Source of the DNA: Streptomyces fradiae
Lineage (GTDB): Bacteria > Actinomycetota > Actinomycetes > Streptomycetales > Streptomycetaceae
Length of the DNA: 64,000 nucleotides
Reading direction: 5' to 3'
NCBI RefSeq assembly: GCF_041270065.1
Contig: NZ_CP065958.1
Location: 6,820,001 to 6,884,000, forward strand
The notes beneath the pieces were generated by a model. The model had not been told where the DNA came from, searched no databases, and was given only the letters and a program-made list of their open reading frames with translations. Each line of letters starts with the position of its first letter. The first letter of the stretch is position 1. Shown piece after piece: positions 23,401 through 31,146 of the stretch. Made by a program: the position numbers and the translations under genes.

Positions 23401-24125
23401 CACACCTTTCGGCCCGAGCCCTTGCGGGCCACCACCAGCCGGCAGCGCGGGCTGCCGTCCTCGCGGGCGCCCAGGGAGCGGATCGGCAGGGTCTCCACGG
23501 TGAAGCCGGCGGACGCGAGGCGGGTGCGGATGTCGGCGAGGCGGAAGGTGCGGTAGTACATCACGAAGGGCGGCCGCCACAGCGCGTTGCGGACCCGCAT
23601 CGCCGCGTCGAAGCCCCAGAGCGTCCAGTACGGGGCGGAGCCCACCCGGGGCGGGGCCGGGAGCGGGAAGGCGAAGGTGCCGCCGGGGCGCAGGGCGGCG
23701 TGGACGCCGGTGAAGAGGACGCGCTGCTCGGCGGGGAGGAAGTGGCCGAAGGCGCCGAAGCTGACGGCGAGGTCGAAGACCGGTGCGAAGGGCAGGGCCA
23801 GGGCGTCGGCCCGTACCAGGGTGGCGTCGGGGTGGGCGGCGCGGGCGCCGGCGAGCATCCCGGCGCTGAAGTCGACGCCCGTGATCGGGCCCGCGCACAC
23901 CGAGCGCAGCACCCCGAGCCCCGCCCCGGTGCCGCAGCACACGTCCAGGCCGGTGTCGAAGGGGCCGAGCGGCTCCAGGGTCTCGGCGACCGCGCCGAGC
24001 AGCCGGTCGGAGGTGCGGAACGGCGTCGCGTCGAACTTCGCGGCGAGCAGGTCGTAGCCGTGCTCGACCGACGACAGCGCCTGGCGGGTCAGTTCGTACA
24101 GGCTGGGGCCCTCGGGGGAGAACAT
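23400..24125 (-). CDS. Class I SAM-dependent methyltransferase
   Basis: A 241-residue methyltransferase. The SAM loop is LDVCCGTGAGLGVLRSV (about 58-74), followed by ITGVDFSAGMLAGARAAHPD, the motif FDLAVSFGAFGHFLP and ALRPGGTFAFPLPAPP. The unusual CCGTG in place of the common GCGTG is tolerated in the family. The C-terminal half has an aromatic-rich lid (YWTLWGFDAAMR; PPFVMYYRTFRLAD). ATG 24125 was chosen because family similarity begins there. The substrate is unknown. It sits between the tRNA terminator and a small hypothetical gene and may be cotranscribed with it. Confidence 0.85.
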   Translation of the reverse strand: MFSPEGPSLYELTRQALSSVEHGYDLLAAKFDATPFRTSDRLLGAVAETLEPLGPFDTGLDVCCGTGAGLGVLRSVCAGPITGVDFSAGMLAGARAAHPDATLVRADALALPFAPVFDLAVSFGAFGHFLPAEQRVLFTGVHAALRPGGTFAFPLPAPPRVGSAPYWTLWGFDAAMRVRNALWRPPFVMYYRTFRLADIRTRLASAGFTVETLPIRSLGAREDGSPRCRLVVARKGSGRKV

Positions 24126-24142
24126 GCCCCCGACCCTATGAC

Positions 24143-24595
24143 CTAGAGCGCGCTGCGCACCTGTGACGGCATGCTCCAGGCCGGCGCGATGCCGGTCAGC
24201 TGGCAGGTCAGCAGATAGAGCGGGATCGGCGGGGTGTAGGGGGAGCCGCCGTCGGGGTGGTGGACGAGGCGCGGGCCGCGGTCCGGGATGACCGTCCCGG
24301 GGGCGTAGCAGACGGGCAGTGGCCAGGTCAGGTCCAGGTCCGAGCCGGCCGGGACCAGCCACCACCACCAGTCGCCGTCGGCGTAGACGCAGCCCTTGGC
24401 GGGCAGCCGGGACAGGATGCGGAAGCCGTAGCGGGCGGGGACGCCGACCGCGTCGCAGCCGAGGGTGGCCGGCAGGTCGACGGGGATCGGCAGCCGGGTC
24501 TCGCCGAGGGGCGCGGGCACGGGGGAGAGGGCGGGGGACTTGCGGGGGGCGTTCTCGGGGCTCTTGCGGGCGCGCGGGATCAGCAGCGTCGCCAT
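24143..24595 (-). CDS. Conserved hypothetical protein of streptomycete type, linked to HATPase gene
   Basis: A 150-residue protein I do not recognise by name. The N-terminal 40 residues are Pro/Lys-rich and probably disordered. The remainder is compact, with a striking GDWWWWLVPAG four-tryptophan run near residue 75 and a C-terminal LYLLTCQLTGIAP segment. There is no signal peptide. It starts 5 bp after the stop of the HATPase gene (24601), so the two are almost certainly one operon. Hypothetical genes of this kind often accompany HATPase/WhiJ-type modules in Streptomyces, which suggests involvement in the same regulatory unit; that is inference. Confidence 0.7.
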   Translation of the reverse strand: MATLLIPRARKSPENAPRKSPALSPVPAPLGETRLPIPVDLPATLGCDAVGVPARYGFRILSRLPAKGCVYADGDWWWWLVPAGSDLDLTWPLPVCYAPGTVIPDRGPRLVHHPDGGSPYTPPIPLYLLTCQLTGIAPAWSMPSQVRSAL

Positions 24596-24600
24596 GGTCC

Positions 24601-25047
24601 TCAGCACGGCTCGCCCATGCCGTGCGCCAGTTCCGCCCAGACGATCTGCGCCGTGCCGTGGCCGGTGCGGTCCGCGCCCCAGGACGCGCACAGGGCGTCG
24701 ACCAGGATGAGGCCGCGGCCCCGCTCCTCCTCGCCGCACTCGCGTATCCGCGGACCGGCGGGTCCCCCCTCGTCGCGCACGGCTATCCGCAGCCGGTCCT
24801 CGCCCTCGCGGATCTCGCAGACGATCCGCGCGCTCGCGGTGTGCACGACGGCGTTGGTGACGAGTTCGGAGACGACCAGGGCGACGGTGTCGCGTATGTC
24901 GCCGTCACAGCCCCAGAGGATGAGCCGCTCCTCGGCCAGCCGCCGGGCCCGGGACACGGACTCGGTCCGCGCGGGCAGTTCGAAGGCGAAGCGGCGGAAG
25001 GGGACGTCGTGGGGGCGTGGCCGCTGGTTCATGACGCGAGGGCTCAT
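24601..25047 (-). CDS. HATPase_c ATP-binding regulatory protein (RsbW/AbaA-associated type)
   Basis: A 148-residue single-domain GHKL ATPase. The N box is VVSELVTNAVVHTASARI and the G boxes are IAVRDEGGPAGPRI and ERGRGLILVDALCASWG. This size and layout match anti-sigma-factor-like serine kinases that are abundant in Streptomyces, often next to DUF397 and HTH-DUF5753 genes. I set the start at ATG 25047, with ATG 25032 and 25080 as alternatives; none has a strong ribosome site. It is divergent from the HTH-DUF5753/DUF397 pair across a gap carrying a 23-bp dyad. Likely role: protein-level control of a developmental or antibiotic regulator. Confidence 0.85.
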   Translation of the reverse strand: MSPRVMNQRPRPHDVPFRRFAFELPARTESVSRARRLAEERLILWGCDGDIRDTVALVVSELVTNAVVHTASARIVCEIREGEDRLRIAVRDEGGPAGPRIRECGEEERGRGLILVDALCASWGADRTGHGTAQIVWAELAHGMGEPC

Positions 25048-25200
25048 GAGACCTGAGGAGTGCGCGTTACCAGAAGCCACGACCGGATCCTCACAAAGTG
25101 GGCAGGAGTGCCGTACACACCCCTCCGGGGCGATTCGCCCGGCGGCGTGCGTACTGGTTCACCGGAATACTGTGCTCCTGAGTCGGACACTTGGCAAGTG

Positions 25201-25223
25201 GCACTCTGAAAATTGCAGAGTGC
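25201..25223. promoter_or_regulatory. Inverted repeat upstream of the HTH-DUF5753 gene
   Basis: GCACTCTG (25201-25208) and its exact reverse complement (25216-25223) flank a 7-bp AT-rich centre. It lies 64 bp upstream of the regulator's GTG and about 155 bp from the divergent HATPase start. It is the most prominent dyad in the 239-bp gap and a good candidate operator for the HTH protein. Confidence 0.7.
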
Positions 25224-25286
25224 GGTGTTCTCTCTGGCGGGGTTCGTGGCACACTCCTGGAAACAGCGCGTCGGGGAGGTCTGAGA

Positions 25287-26159
25287 GTGAGCGAGCCGCG
25301 GTCCGCCCCCACGGTGGGACAGGTCGTACTCGGCAAGCGTCTGCAGGATCTGCGCGAGCGGGCCGGCCTCAAGCGGGAAGAGGCCGCCAAGATCCTCCGG
25401 GTCGCCCCGGCCACGATCCGGCGCATGGAGACCGCCGAGGTCGCGCTGAAGATCCCGTACGTACAGCTGCTGCTGAAGGCGTACGGCATCACGGACTCCG
25501 AGGCGGAGGGCTTCGTCGCCCTCGCGGAGGAGGCCAACCTCCCCGGCTGGTGGCAGCGGTTCCACGACGTGCTGCCCGGCTGGTTCTCCATGTACGTCAG
25601 CCTGGAGGGGGCCGCGAGCCTCATCCGGGCCTACGAACCGCAGTTCGTCCCCGGTCTGCTCCAGACCGAGGAGTACGCCCGTGCCATTCTGCGCAGCGGG
25701 GCCGTCGGCGGGAGGAACGCCGAGGAGTCCGAGGAGACCGAGCGCCATGTCGCCCTCCGCATGGAGCGCCAGTCCCTGCTCGCCAGGGAGGACGCGCCCA
25801 AGTTCTGGGTGATCATGGACGAGACGGTCTTCCGCCGACCGGTCGGTGACGGGCCCGAAGTGATGCGCGACCAGCTCGACCGGCTGCTCGAGGCGTCGGA
25901 GCTGCCGAACGTCACCCTGCAGATCGCGGAGTTCGCGTCCGGACACCACCCCGGTACGTACGGACCGTTCGTCCTCTTCCGCTTCGCCATGCCCGAACTC
26001 CCGGACATGGTCTACAGCGAGTACCTGACCGGCGCCGTCTATCTCGACGCGCGCCCCGAGGTGGCTTCCCACCTCGAGGTCATGGACCGCATGGCGGCCC
26101 AGGCCGCGACTGCACAACGCACGAAGGAGATTCTCCGGAATCTCCGCAAGGAGCTGTGA
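25287..26159 (+). CDS. HTH regulator with DUF5753 domain (WhiJ-like)
   Basis: A 290-residue DNA-binding protein. The N-terminal XRE-type helix-turn-helix (about 12-70) includes LGKRLQDLRERAGLKREEAA and KILRVAPATIRRMETAEVAL. Residues about 100-280 are a DUF5753 (Scr1-family antitoxin-like) domain: ANLPGWWQRFHDVLPGWF, YEPQFVPGLLQTEEYARAIL and PELPDMVYSEYLTGAVYLD are characteristic. Such proteins pair with small DUF397 proteins and HATPase proteins in WhiJ/BldB-type systems that influence sporulation and antibiotic production. GTG 25287 is preceded by GGGGAGG at ideal spacing; the upstream in-frame ATG (25191) is rejected because it would translate through the dyad. The DUF397 gene follows with no gap. 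Confidence 0.93.
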   Translation: MSEPRSAPTVGQVVLGKRLQDLRERAGLKREEAAKILRVAPATIRRMETAEVALKIPYVQLLLKAYGITDSEAEGFVALAEEANLPGWWQRFHDVLPGWFSMYVSLEGAASLIRAYEPQFVPGLLQTEEYARAILRSGAVGGRNAEESEETERHVALRMERQSLLAREDAPKFWVIMDETVFRRPVGDGPEVMRDQLDRLLEASELPNVTLQIAEFASGHHPGTYGPFVLFRFAMPELPDMVYSEYLTGAVYLDARPEVASHLEVMDRMAAQAATAQRTKEILRNLRKEL

Positions 26160-26396
26160 ATGGATCGCATATACAACGGCATGCCCGCCGCCGAGCTCGG
26201 TGCCGAGGGCTGGCACAAGCCGTGGAGCGGTGGGAACGGGGGCAACTGCGTCGAGGCCATGAAGCTGGCCGACGGCAGGGTCGCCGTGCGACAGTCCGCA
26301 GACCCTGAGGGACCCGCGCTCATCTACACCCACGGAGAGATCGCCGCTTTCATCCAGGGAGCGAAATCCGGTCAGGCTGACTTCCTGCTCACCTGA
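26160..26396 (+). CDS. DUF397 small protein (BldB-like family partner)
   Basis: A 78-residue protein of the DUF397 family. Visible family features are WHKPWSGGNGGNCVEAMKL, DGRVAVRQSADPEGPALIYT and the C-terminal EIAAFIQGAKSGQADFL. DUF397 proteins are toxin-like or regulatory partners of HTH-DUF5753 proteins in Streptomyces. The ATG immediately follows the TGA of the upstream gene (TGAATG), so translation is coupled and a 1:1 partnership is likely. No membrane segment or signal is present. Confidence 0.9.
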   Translation: MDRIYNGMPAAELGAEGWHKPWSGGNGGNCVEAMKLADGRVAVRQSADPEGPALIYTHGEIAAFIQGAKSGQADFLLT

Positions 26397-26470
26397 ACCC
26401 TTCCGTCCCACCCCGTGCATCGCGTAACTCTTGCTGTAAGCAGCACCGTTCGACCCGTCGAGGAGAGCCG

Positions 26471-27292
26471 ATGACCCCCCAGGACCCCGTACCCCCGCAG
26501 AGCGGCATACGGATCGACACCAGCAAGCCGCATCCCGCGCGGATGTACGACTGGTTCCTGGGCGGCAAGGACAACTACCCCGTCGACGAGGAGATGGCCC
26601 GCCAGCTCCTCACCGTCGACGCCCGGGGCCGGGACATGGCCCGGGTCAACCGGGCCTTCATGCACCGCGCCATCCGCTGGCTCAGCGCCAACGGGGTACG
26701 CCAGTACCTGGACATCGGCACCGGCATCCCCACCGAGCCCAATCTGCACCAGATCGCGCAGGGGGCCGCGCCGGAGTCCCGGATCGTCTACTGCGACAAC
26801 GACCCGATCGTGCTCGCGCACGCCGCCGCCCTGCTGCGCTCGACCCCGGAGGGGGCCACCGAGTACATCCAGGCCGACGCCCGCGACCCCGAGCTGATCC
26901 TCGAAAGGGCCGGAAAGGTCCTTGACTTCGACCAGCCGATCGCGCTGTCGATGCTCGCGCTGCTGCACTTCGTCGGCGACGAGGACGGCGCCTACGAGCT
27001 GGTCGGCAAGCTCGTCGACCAGCTGGCCCCCGGCAGCTACCTGGTCCTCTCGCACGTCACCGGCGACTTCAACCCCGAGGGCGCCGAGCAGGCCGCCGCC
27101 ATGTACCGGGCCCGCGGACTGACCCTGCGCCCGCGCTCCCGCGACGAGCTCGCCGCCTTCTTCGACGGCCTCGACCTGGTCGAGCCGGGGGTCGCCCTCA
27201 CCGCCGAGTGGCACCCCGAGCTGGGCGAGCCGGTCCCGGTGGCCGGCGACGAGCCCATCCCGGGCTGGGCGGCTGTCGGCCGCAAGCGCTGA
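26471..27292 (+). CDS. DUF574 SAM-dependent methyltransferase (Methyltransf_19)
   Basis: A 273-residue methyltransferase of the actinobacterial DUF574 family. The family signature PHPARMYDWFLGGKDNYPVD lies near residue 20-39, the SAM loop is YLDIGTGIPTEPNLHQIA, followed by IVYCDNDPIVLAHAAAL and LSMLALLHFVGDED. Paralogues are numerous in Streptomyces and are often adjacent to DUF397/HTH-DUF5753 genes, as here; their substrates are unknown. A GAGGAGAG site precedes ATG 26471. The 74-bp gap after the DUF397 gene suggests its own promoter or weak read-through. A 25-bp-stem terminator follows. Confidence 0.92.
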   Translation: MTPQDPVPPQSGIRIDTSKPHPARMYDWFLGGKDNYPVDEEMARQLLTVDARGRDMARVNRAFMHRAIRWLSANGVRQYLDIGTGIPTEPNLHQIAQGAAPESRIVYCDNDPIVLAHAAALLRSTPEGATEYIQADARDPELILERAGKVLDFDQPIALSMLALLHFVGDEDGAYELVGKLVDQLAPGSYLVLSHVTGDFNPEGAEQAAAMYRARGLTLRPRSRDELAAFFDGLDLVEPGVALTAEWHPELGEPVPVAGDEPIPGWAAVGRKR

Positions 27293-27309
27293 CCACGGTC
27301 TCGCAGTCC

Positions 27310-27362
27310 GGTACGGGAGAGGGGCCCCGCCGTTCGAAACGGCGGGGCCCCTCTCCCGTACC
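27310..27362. terminator. Bidirectional terminator with 25-bp perfect stem
   Basis: Bases 27310-27334 (starts GGTACGGGAGAGGGG) are exactly complementary to 27338-27362 with only a 3-base CGA loop. It separates the convergent DUF574 and M64 peptidase genes. Confidence 0.92.
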
Positions 27363-27370
27363 ACGGCGTG

Positions 27371-29275
27371 CTACGACTTCTTCTCCAGCGTCACCAGGAA
27401 GCGCTGCGCCCGGCCCACGTTCCCCGCCGCGTCCACCGTGCGGTACTCCACCGTGTGCGTGCCGTACTCCGGTGTCGCGTCGTCCCACGGCACCGCGCGC
27501 GGCCGGCCCAGCTTCCCGTACACCAGATCGTCGATCACCGTCCCCGACGGCGAGAAGCGGAACGGGGCGGCGGCGTCCGTCGGCCAGCCGTAGTACGTGT
27601 ACCAGCCGTCGCCGTCCACCCGGAACTGGCTCACCACCGCGCCCGCCCCGTCGTCCCGCGCCGTCAGCCGCATCGTGAACGCGCCGTCGTACACGTACTC
27701 GACCGGCCGCCCCGGCCGGCGCACCGTGCGCAGCGGCTCCGACAGCTCGTACGCGACGGAGGCAGGCGTCGCGTCCACCGTCCAGCGCAGCACCTCGCGC
27801 GTCCCCGGGATCCGGGCGGTCAGCGCGTGCGATCCGGGTGCGAGGCGCAGCGCGGCCAGGTCGAGATCGCGGTCGTTGCCGGGGTTCGGCACCGTACGGC
27901 CGTCGAGCGCCCAGACCACCGCCGGGGTGCGGCGCAGCGGGTGGGTGGTGTCGGCGTACACCACGGACCGGGCGCCGACCGGGGCCGCGGTCGCCGTGTG
28001 CCCGGTGAACGCCGCCGCCACGGCGGTCCGCGCCGTGCGCAGCGCCGGGTCCACGGTCCACCGGACCGTACGGGTCAGGGCGGCCGAGCCGCGCACCGCC
28101 GGGTCGCGCACGAACGGGGTGGGGTCGGTGACCGTCGCCGTCAGCGCGTACGTACGCCCGGGGGAGAGGCCGTCCACGGCCCGCAGGTCCAGCGTGCGGG
28201 CGCCGCCGGTGCCCAGCGGCCGCCCGTCCAGCCGCCATTCCACGGCGAGTTCGCCACCCGTCGGATGCAGGGTGTCCACCCACACCGTGCGGTCGGCGCC
28301 GATCGGGGCCGAGTCCGGGGTGTGGTCCTGCACCAGGTCGACCTTGCCCGAGATGGCCTTCACCATCACCTCGCGCTCCACCTGGTCGAAGGCGTAGCCG
28401 AGGGTCTTCATCATCGAGTGCCGGCTCGGCCGCCATATGCCCCGGGTGCTGTACATGCCGCCCTCGTACCGCCCGACGACCCCGCCGGACTCGCTCTCCT
28501 CGCCCAGCCAGCGCCACCACTTGGCCCGCTCCGCCCTCATCTGATCCTCCGTCAGAAGCGAGTGGTGGACGGAGGCCGGCTCGCCGTCCGCGTAGGCGCC
28601 GCCGGGCACCCCGCGCGCGTAGTAGTCGTACTCGTCCTGCAGCCCGCCGAGCGAATGGCCTATCTCGTGCGGGGTGATGAGCGCCGACAGGGCGTTGCCG
28701 CCGGACGCGGTGGCGTAACTCCCGCCCGCGCCGCCGTAGGTGGAGCTGTGCGCGAGCGCCACGATCTGCCGGTTCGCCGGCCGGGTGCCCGGCACCAGGT
28801 CGGCGAACCCGGCCGCCTTCGCGCTGTCCACGGTGAGCAGCCGCTGCACGCTCCCCGGATTGCAGCCGCCCCAGAAGCCCATGTCGAGGGCGGTGTCCCG
28901 GGCCGGTGCGTCGAGCGAGGGATCGCAGTCGACGCCCGACTCCTCGGACGGCACCTCCACCGCCCACACGTTGATGTACGAGCGGTACGACGCGAACGGC
29001 TCGATGCTCCACAGCATGCTCAAGTGCCGTTCCAGATCGGCCCGGAACGCCGGCATCTCGTCCGCCGTGTAGCCGTCGCCCATCACCACCAGATTGAACC
29101 GGCGGTCGGCGGGACCGGTGGTCTGCACGGGGACGACGGTCGCCCCGCCGGACTCGGCGGCGGCCGGCCCTCCGTCGGCCACGGTCCCGGTGGCCACCAG
29201 GCCGGCCGCGAGCAGACAGCCCACCAGGAGCCGGGCCACCCCTCGTCTCGCACCCCATCGTCGCGGTGAAGTCAT
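27371..29275 (-). CDS. Secreted M64-family (IgA peptidase type) zinc metallopeptidase
   Basis: A 634-residue exported enzyme. Residues 1-40 are a twin-arginine-like or Sec signal peptide (RRWGARRGVARLLVGCLLAA, ending AAA). The M64 domain (about 55-340) begins FNLVVMGDGYTADEM and carries the zinc-binding motif HEIGHSLGGLQDEYDYYA with His203, Glu204 and His207. After it come repeated beta-sandwich regions (about 345-560) and a C-terminal domain about 565-634 (VEYRTVDAAGNVGRAQRF), probably for binding or stability. M64 enzymes include Clostridium IgA protease, but Streptomyces substrates are unknown. A longer open frame (to 29992) is rejected because it overlaps the GH4 gene. It is convergent with the DUF574 gene. 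Confidence 0.9.
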   Translation of the reverse strand: MTSPRRWGARRGVARLLVGCLLAAGLVATGTVADGGPAAAESGGATVVPVQTTGPADRRFNLVVMGDGYTADEMPAFRADLERHLSMLWSIEPFASYRSYINVWAVEVPSEESGVDCDPSLDAPARDTALDMGFWGGCNPGSVQRLLTVDSAKAAGFADLVPGTRPANRQIVALAHSSTYGGAGGSYATASGGNALSALITPHEIGHSLGGLQDEYDYYARGVPGGAYADGEPASVHHSLLTEDQMRAERAKWWRWLGEESESGGVVGRYEGGMYSTRGIWRPSRHSMMKTLGYAFDQVEREVMVKAISGKVDLVQDHTPDSAPIGADRTVWVDTLHPTGGELAVEWRLDGRPLGTGGARTLDLRAVDGLSPGRTYALTATVTDPTPFVRDPAVRGSAALTRTVRWTVDPALRTARTAVAAAFTGHTATAAPVGARSVVYADTTHPLRRTPAVVWALDGRTVPNPGNDRDLDLAALRLAPGSHALTARIPGTREVLRWTVDATPASVAYELSEPLRTVRRPGRPVEYVYDGAFTMRLTARDDGAGAVVSQFRVDGDGWYTYYGWPTDAAAPFRFSPSGTVIDDLVYGKLGRPRAVPWDDATPEYGTHTVEYRTVDAAGNVGRAQRFLVTLEKKS

Positions 29276-29343
29276 GGGGCGCGAGCCTAGGCCGAGCGCC
29301 CCCACTCGTAAAGGTGTTCGCCGGACGACGTCGGCCGGCCATG

Positions 29344-30687
29344 TCAGCGACGCAAATAGGCAAGCCCCGCGTGCTCGGCCGTGTAGCCGTCGAGCAGGCG
29401 GCGGGCCACCGCCACCGAGTCGACCAGCGGATGCAGCGCGAAGGCCTTCACCGCGGTCGCCCGCGAACCGCTCTCCGCGGCGGCCAGGGCCTCCCGCTCC
29501 ACGGCCTTCACCGCCGTCACCAGACCCACCGCGTGATACGGGAGGGGGTCCACCGACACCGGGTGCGCGCCGGCCGCGTCCACCAGGCACGGCACCTCGA
29601 TCACCGCGTCCGCGTCGAGCACCGAAAGCGTCCGCCGATTGCGGACGTTCAGGATCAGCGTGGCCCGCTCGTTGCGCGCGATGGCCCGCATCAGGGCGAG
29701 CGCCACCTTCTCGTAGCCGCCCGACTCCAGGTCCTCCTCGTCCCGCTCGCCGACCCCGGCCGCCTCCCGGTTGTGCGCCATGTAGGTCGCCTCGCGGTCC
29801 GCGAGCACCCGGTGCCAGGTGGCGAGGGGCGGCGTGTCCGGCTTGCCCATCTCCTCGTAGAAACCGGCCTGTTGGTCCAGGAGATAGGCACCGCGGGTCA
29901 TCTCCGCCTCGCGGTAGGCGCGGACCGCCTCGCGGTTGAAGTAGTAGTAGTGCAGGTACTCGTTGGGGATCGCGCCGAGCGAGCGCAGCCACTCCGTGCC
30001 GAAGAGCCGGCCCTCCTCGAAGGAGCCGAGCAGCGCGTCGTCCTCGAAGAGCCGCGGCAGTACGTCATGTCCGCCGACCTTCAACCCCCGCAGCCAGCCG
30101 AGGTGGTTGAGGCCCACGTAGTCGATCCACGCCTCGTCCGGGCGGGCGCCGAGCACCCGCGCCACCCGGCGGCCAAGCCCCACCGGCGAGTCGCAGATGC
30201 CGATCACCCGGTCGCCGAGGATCCGCGACATCGCCTCGGTGACCATGCCCGCCGGGTTGGTGAAGTTGATGACCCAGGCGTCCGGGGCGAGTTCGGCGAT
30301 CCGGTGCGCGATGTGCGTCACCACCGGCAGGGTGCGCAGCCCGTACGCGATGCCGCCCGCGCCCACCGTCTCCTGCCCGAGCACGCCCTCGGCCAGCGCG
30401 ATCCGCTCGTCCGCGGCCCGCCCGGCGAGCCCGCCCACCCGGATGGCCGAGAACACGAAGTCCGCACCGCGCAGCGCCTCGTCGAGATCGTTCGTCGCGC
30501 GCACCACCGGCGCGTCCGGCACCCCCTCGCCCTGCTCGCCCAGGACCCGCTCGATCGCCGAGAGCCGCCCGGCGTCCAGGTCGAACAGGGTGACGTGGGT
30601 GACCCGCCCCTCGGCGTGGTCGCCGAGCAGGGCGCCGTACACGAGCGGCACCCGGAATCCGCCGCCTCCGAGAATCGTCAGTTTCAT
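29344..30687 (-). CDS. Glycoside hydrolase family 4 (6-phospho-beta-glucosidase type)
   Basis: A 447-residue NAD- and Mn-dependent enzyme of GH4. The N-terminal Rossmann loop is LTILGGGGFRVPLVYGALL; later motifs are WVINFTNPAGMVTEAM, GICDSPVGLGRRVA (metal-ligand Cys) and YVGLNHLGWLRGL (metal-ligand His). GH4 enzymes hydrolyse phospho-glycosides by an oxidation-elimination mechanism in the cytoplasm; this type usually acts on 6-phospho-beta-glucosides such as cellobiose-6-phosphate. No PTS genes are adjacent. The ATG at 30687 is only 17 bp from the ATG of the divergent VOC gene. A TAGCGT hexamer ends six bases before it, so it is probably leaderless. Confidence 0.93.
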   Translation of the reverse strand: MKLTILGGGGFRVPLVYGALLGDHAEGRVTHVTLFDLDAGRLSAIERVLGEQGEGVPDAPVVRATNDLDEALRGADFVFSAIRVGGLAGRAADERIALAEGVLGQETVGAGGIAYGLRTLPVVTHIAHRIAELAPDAWVINFTNPAGMVTEAMSRILGDRVIGICDSPVGLGRRVARVLGARPDEAWIDYVGLNHLGWLRGLKVGGHDVLPRLFEDDALLGSFEEGRLFGTEWLRSLGAIPNEYLHYYYFNREAVRAYREAEMTRGAYLLDQQAGFYEEMGKPDTPPLATWHRVLADREATYMAHNREAAGVGERDEEDLESGGYEKVALALMRAIARNERATLILNVRNRRTLSVLDADAVIEVPCLVDAAGAHPVSVDPLPYHAVGLVTAVKAVEREALAAAESGSRATAVKAFALHPLVDSVAVARRLLDGYTAEHAGLAYLRR

Positions 30688-30692
30688 GCTCG

Positions 30693-30699
30693 TACGCTA
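30693..30699. promoter_or_regulatory. Overlapping divergent -10 elements in a 17-bp intergenic gap
   Basis: On the plus strand TACGCT (30693-30698) ends six bases before ATG 30705; on the minus strand TAGCGT (30699-30694) ends six bases before ATG 30687. Each fits TANNNT at the distance expected for a leaderless mRNA. No convincing -35 was seen for either. Confidence 0.55.
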
Positions 30700-30704
30700 T
30701 CGGG

Positions 30705-31094
30705 ATGCACGTCCTCAGCAGCAGGATCCTGCTCCGCCCCACCGACCCCGAGCGGTCCCGGCGGTTCTACGGCGAGACCCTCGGGCTCCCCGTGTACCGG
30801 GAGTTCGGCACCGGTCCCGACCGGGGCACCGTCTACTTCCTCGGCGGCGGCTTCCTGGAACTCTCCGGCCGCGCGTCCGCCCCGCCGCCGGAGCCGGCAC
30901 CGAGGCTGTGGCTCCAGGTCGCCGACGTGCGCGCGGCCCGCGAGGAACTGCGCGGCAAGGCGGACGTACGCGTGCTGCGCGAGCCCGTCACCGAGCCCTG
31001 GGGGCTGATCGAGATGTGGCTGGCCGACCCGGACGGCCTGCGGATCGCGGTCGTGGAGGTGCCGGAGCGGCACCCGCTGCGCTACCGGCCATAA
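30705..31094 (+). CDS. VOC-superfamily (glyoxalase/bleomycin resistance-like) protein
   Basis: A 129-residue protein with two beta-alpha-beta-beta-beta modules. It starts HVLSSRILLRPTDPERSRRF, followed by YGETLGLPVYREFGTGPD, the middle strand VYFLGGGFLELSG and the closing EMWLADPDGLRIAVVEVPE. A glutamate in FLELSG and one in LRIAVVEV lie where metal ligands usually occur. Members are dioxygenases, lyases or binding proteins; the role here is unknown. Its start is inside the shared divergent promoter region with GH4 and no ribosome site is visible, consistent with leaderless expression. Confidence 0.83.
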   Translation: MHVLSSRILLRPTDPERSRRFYGETLGLPVYREFGTGPDRGTVYFLGGGFLELSGRASAPPPEPAPRLWLQVADVRAAREELRGKADVRVLREPVTEPWGLIEMWLADPDGLRIAVVEVPERHPLRYRP

Positions 31095-31146
31095 GGCCGC
31101 GAAAAGCGTTCGTCGCGCGGTGCGGTGAGGACCTAGGGTCCGGAAC

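Noticed and set aside
29276..29992. N-terminal extension of the M64 peptidase frame
   Set aside because: The region overlaps the GH4 gene on the same strand in a different frame; a signal peptide begins exactly at 29275.
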